Source: JBHHYS01 sp046757645
Lineage (GTDB): Bacteria > Acidobacteriota > Terriglobia > Acidiferrales > 2-02-FULL-67-57
NCBI GenBank assembly: GCA_046757645.1
Contig: JBHHYS010000024.1
Span: 1-31,121 of the forward strand
Direction of reading: 5' to 3'
Length of the DNA: 31,121 bases
Part shown: positions 29,459-31,121 of the stretch, one piece after another
Position numbering within the stretch: the stretch's first letter is position 1
How the letters are laid out: every line of letters starts with the position of its first letter
Notes under the pieces: model-generated
Seen by the model: the letters and a program-made list of their open reading frames with translations, nothing else
Told to the model about the DNA's origin: nothing
Databases searched by the model: none
Program-made: the position numbers and the translations under genes

Positions 29459-29528
29459 CCAGAGCTGCCCGCGGGTGGAAAACTGCCGCCCCAGGGCACC
29501 GGCGGCGAGGAGGCGCCTCCACCGCAGT

Positions 29529-30545
29529 CTATGGCAGCAGTAATACCTTGCCGATGTTCTTGCGCTCGTGGATGAAGTGGTGGGCCGCGGCGGCATCGGC
29601 CAGCGGAAAGGTGGCGCCAATGTGCGGCTTGATTTTTCCCGCCGAGTACAGGCGGAACATCTCCTCCATCCAGGAGCGTACCCGTGCCGGCTGCGAGCGG
29701 CCCATCTGGCCCAGATGGACGCCGATGACGGCGCGGTTCTTGCCGACCAGGTCCAGGGCGTTGAAGCTCGGAGTGCTCCACCAAACCGCCAGGGCTTTCG
29801 CCGAGCGGCCCTTGCCGGTGACTGCGGCCGACATCCCGTAACAGATGAGCCGCCCACCAGGGCGCAACAGGCGATAGCTCTTTCGATAGGAGGAGCCACC
29901 CACGGCGTCGAGAACCACATCGACCCCTTCATTGCCAGTGAGCCGCCGGACTTCGGTTTCGAAGTCGTGGGTGTGATAGTCGATCGGGTGGGCCACGCCG
30001 TGCTGGCGCAGGAAGTCATGCTTGGAGGCTGAGGCGGTGCCGAAAATTTCCGCTCCGGCCAGCCGGCTGAGCTGGATGGCCGCCAGGCCGACGCCGCCCG
30101 CCGCCGCGTGGATTAGCACCCGCTCCCCCGCCTGCAAATGGGCCATATGGGTCAGCGCCTGGTAGGCGGTCAGATAGTTGACCGGCAGGGCGGCGGCGTC
30201 TTCGAGGCTCATCTTCGCCGGCAGGGGCAGGGCGCGTTCCGCCCGCACCACAATCTTTTCCGCGTACCCGCCGGTGAAGGTGAAGGCTACCACCCGCGCG
30301 CCCACCCGCGGCCGCTCGACCCCTTCCCCCGCCGCCTCCACCGTGCCGGCGGCCTCGATGCCCGGGGTGAAGGGCGGTTTGGGCACGCCGGGATAAATCC
30401 CCAGGCGCATCAAGACGTCGGCGAAATTGAATCCCGCGGCGTGCACGCGCACCACCACCTGGCCCGGCGCCGGCATGGGCTCGGGCAGGTCGCGCATCAC
30501 GAGCACCTCCGGCTCGCCGTACTTCATCACCTGAACGGCTTTCAT
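29529..30545 (-). CDS. Quinone oxidoreductase-like medium-chain dehydrogenase (VAT-1/zeta-crystallin type)
   Basis: About 339 residues, an NADPH-dependent medium-chain reductase without the catalytic zinc set: the GHE region of zinc alcohol dehydrogenases reads TPGIEAAGTVEAAG. The N-terminal GroES-like domain (MKAVQVMKYGEPEVLVMRDL) leads into the Rossmann domain with HAAAGGVGLAAIQLSRLAGAEIFGTAS. Next is DVVLDAVGGSSYRKSYRLLRPGGRLICYGMS. The C-terminus has SFNALDLVGKNRAVIGVHLGQM and GKIKPHIGATFPLADAAAAHHFIHERKNIGKVLLLP, typical of the VAT-1/quinone-reductase group. ATG 30545 is favoured, with AGGAG 9 nt upstream; GTG 30551 is too close to that site. The substrate is probably a quinone or enone. 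Confidence 0.92.
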   Translation of the reverse strand: MKAVQVMKYGEPEVLVMRDLPEPMPAPGQVVVRVHAAGFNFADVLMRLGIYPGVPKPPFTPGIEAAGTVEAAGEGVERPRVGARVVAFTFTGGYAEKIVVRAERALPLPAKMSLEDAAALPVNYLTAYQALTHMAHLQAGERVLIHAAAGGVGLAAIQLSRLAGAEIFGTASASKHDFLRQHGVAHPIDYHTHDFETEVRRLTGNEGVDVVLDAVGGSSYRKSYRLLRPGGRLICYGMSAAVTGKGRSAKALAVWWSTPSFNALDLVGKNRAVIGVHLGQMGRSQPARVRSWMEEMFRLYSAGKIKPHIGATFPLADAAAAHHFIHERKNIGKVLLLP

Positions 30546-30573
30546 CGTCACCTTCTCCTTTCCATCCTTCGAA

Positions 30574-30644
30574 CCGCTGAGGCCCTCAGGGGCTAAAGCC
30601 CCGGGTCTAGAGAGTGCTTTTTTCGGCGGGGTTGAAACCCCGCC
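30574..30644. repeat. REP-like palindromes (second cluster)
   Basis: 30574-30602 repeats the unit at 17018-17046 with 27 of 29 bases identical, including CCGCTGAGG and the GGGGCT/AGCCCC stem. A second palindrome, GGCGGGGTT/AACCCCGCC with GA centre, spans 30625-30644. They lie in the 109-bp gap between the dehydrogenase genes. Confidence 0.7.
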
Positions 30645-30654
30645 CGACTAACCT

Positions 30655-31121
30655 CTAGTATCCTCGGTTCCTGTCCACCAAGTTCAAGAGTTCCCGACCG
30701 GCGAAGTAGCGGTCGAGGTTATTGAGCAGCAGGGCGGCGTGGCGGTGCCAGAGCCGCTCGGAAACCCCGGCCAGATGCGGGGTGATGAGCAGATTGGGCG
30801 CCGCCCACAGGGGGCTGTCCGGCGCCAGGGGCTCGACTTCGGCCACGTCCATCGCCGCCCCGGCGATGGTCCTCTTGTGCAAGGCCGCCACCAGCGCCTC
30901 GGCGTCTACGAGAGCGCCCCGGCTGATGTTGATGAAGTAGGCACTCTTCTTCATAGCGGCGAAGAGTTCCGCCCCAAAAAAATGTCGGGTCTCGGGTGTC
31001 TGCGGCGCTGCCAGCACCACGAAGTCCGCGTCGACGAGTGCAGTGTCGAGTTGCTCGGGGCTCTCGAGCCGGTCGGCGTGCTCGCGCGGTAGATCGCCTC
31101 GTCGATACCCGACTCGGCCGC
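30655..31121 (-). CDS. D-2-hydroxyacid dehydrogenase, C-terminal part (5' end outside window)
   Basis: The frame is open to the window edge, so about 155 C-terminal residues are visible. They cover the second half of the NAD-binding domain and the return to the catalytic domain of D-2-hydroxyacid dehydrogenases. GRVGYRR is near the edge, then DADFVVLAAPQTPETRHFFG, FINISRGALVDAEALVAAL, AGAAMDVAEVEPLAPDSPLW and LLITPHLAGVSERLW, with the catalytic His in TPHLAG and the Glu in AEVEPL. The Arg-containing nucleotide strand upstream is cut by the boundary. It differs from serA in having no ACT domain. Substrate (glyoxylate/hydroxypyruvate-type or other) cannot be decided from this part. Confidence 0.9.
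   Translation of the reverse strand, partial: GRVGYRRGDLPREHADRLESPEQLDTALVDADFVVLAAPQTPETRHFFGAELFAAMKKSAYFINISRGALVDAEALVAALHKRTIAGAAMDVAEVEPLAPDSPLWAAPNLLITPHLAGVSERLWHRHAALLLNNLDRYFAGRELLNLVDRNRGY

Overview
The window looks like chromosomal DNA of an Acidobacteriota-type bacterium. The base composition is high-GC, and two tandem secreted proteins (27.2-29.4 kb) resemble the 'VWFA-related' family that is expanded in Acidobacteria. GGCTGAAGCC/GGCTTTAGCC-type palindromes are scattered between genes. No rRNA, tRNA, CRISPR array, phage or complete insertion sequence was seen. The assignment is by composition and protein style, not by a marker gene.

Layout. 1-2.2 kb: RNase E/G (5' end outside the window) and a DUF309 protein. 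2.2-3.7 kb, minus strand: a type III polyketide synthase followed by a small exported cupredoxin with a complete CuA-type ligand set. 3.75-8.6 kb: a compact iron-transport operon made of an FTR1 permease fused to DUF2318, two FtsX/MacB-type permeases, and an ABC ATPase whose C-terminus is a DtxR-family metal-sensing repressor. It is preceded by a strong sigma70-type promoter and a perfect 9-1-9 palindrome over the predicted transcription start. A thioredoxin-reductase-like flavoprotein follows. 9.8-11.2 kb, minus: an O-methyltransferase and a UPF0173 metallo-hydrolase. 11.4-15.6 kb: geranylgeranyl-reductase-type flavoprotein, peroxiredoxin-like protein, 7Fe ferredoxin, SufT/MIP18 protein (minus) and RtcB RNA ligase. 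15.6-17.1 kb: a lower-GC beta-propeller-like gene flanked by fossil copies of the rtcB and serA 3' ends, then a palindrome cluster with a terminator. 17.2-20.7 kb: serA (minus), a PH-domain-like membrane protein, a GatB/YqeY protein and an unknown protein. 20.8-24.2 kb: OPT transporter, a broken four-helix-bundle (23S IVS-type) gene and a rhomboid protease. 24.2-27.1 kb, minus: pyruvate kinase and an exported M20 peptidase. 27.2-29.4 kb: tandem VWFA-related proteins. 29.5-31.1 kb, minus: a quinone-oxidoreductase-type protein and a D-2-hydroxyacid dehydrogenase running off the end.

The most striking system is the iron operon. Its order (permease, DUF2318, two FtsX permeases, ATPase, redox protein) matches the Campylobacter p19-type iron-uptake locus, but the permease is fused to DUF2318, no P19 gene is present, and the ATPase carries its own DtxR-like regulator. 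A plausible reading, which is inference, is a transporter whose ATPase subunit senses cytoplasmic metal and represses its own operon through the palindrome at the promoter. The CuA-like cupredoxin about 1.3 kb away is a possible periplasmic partner.
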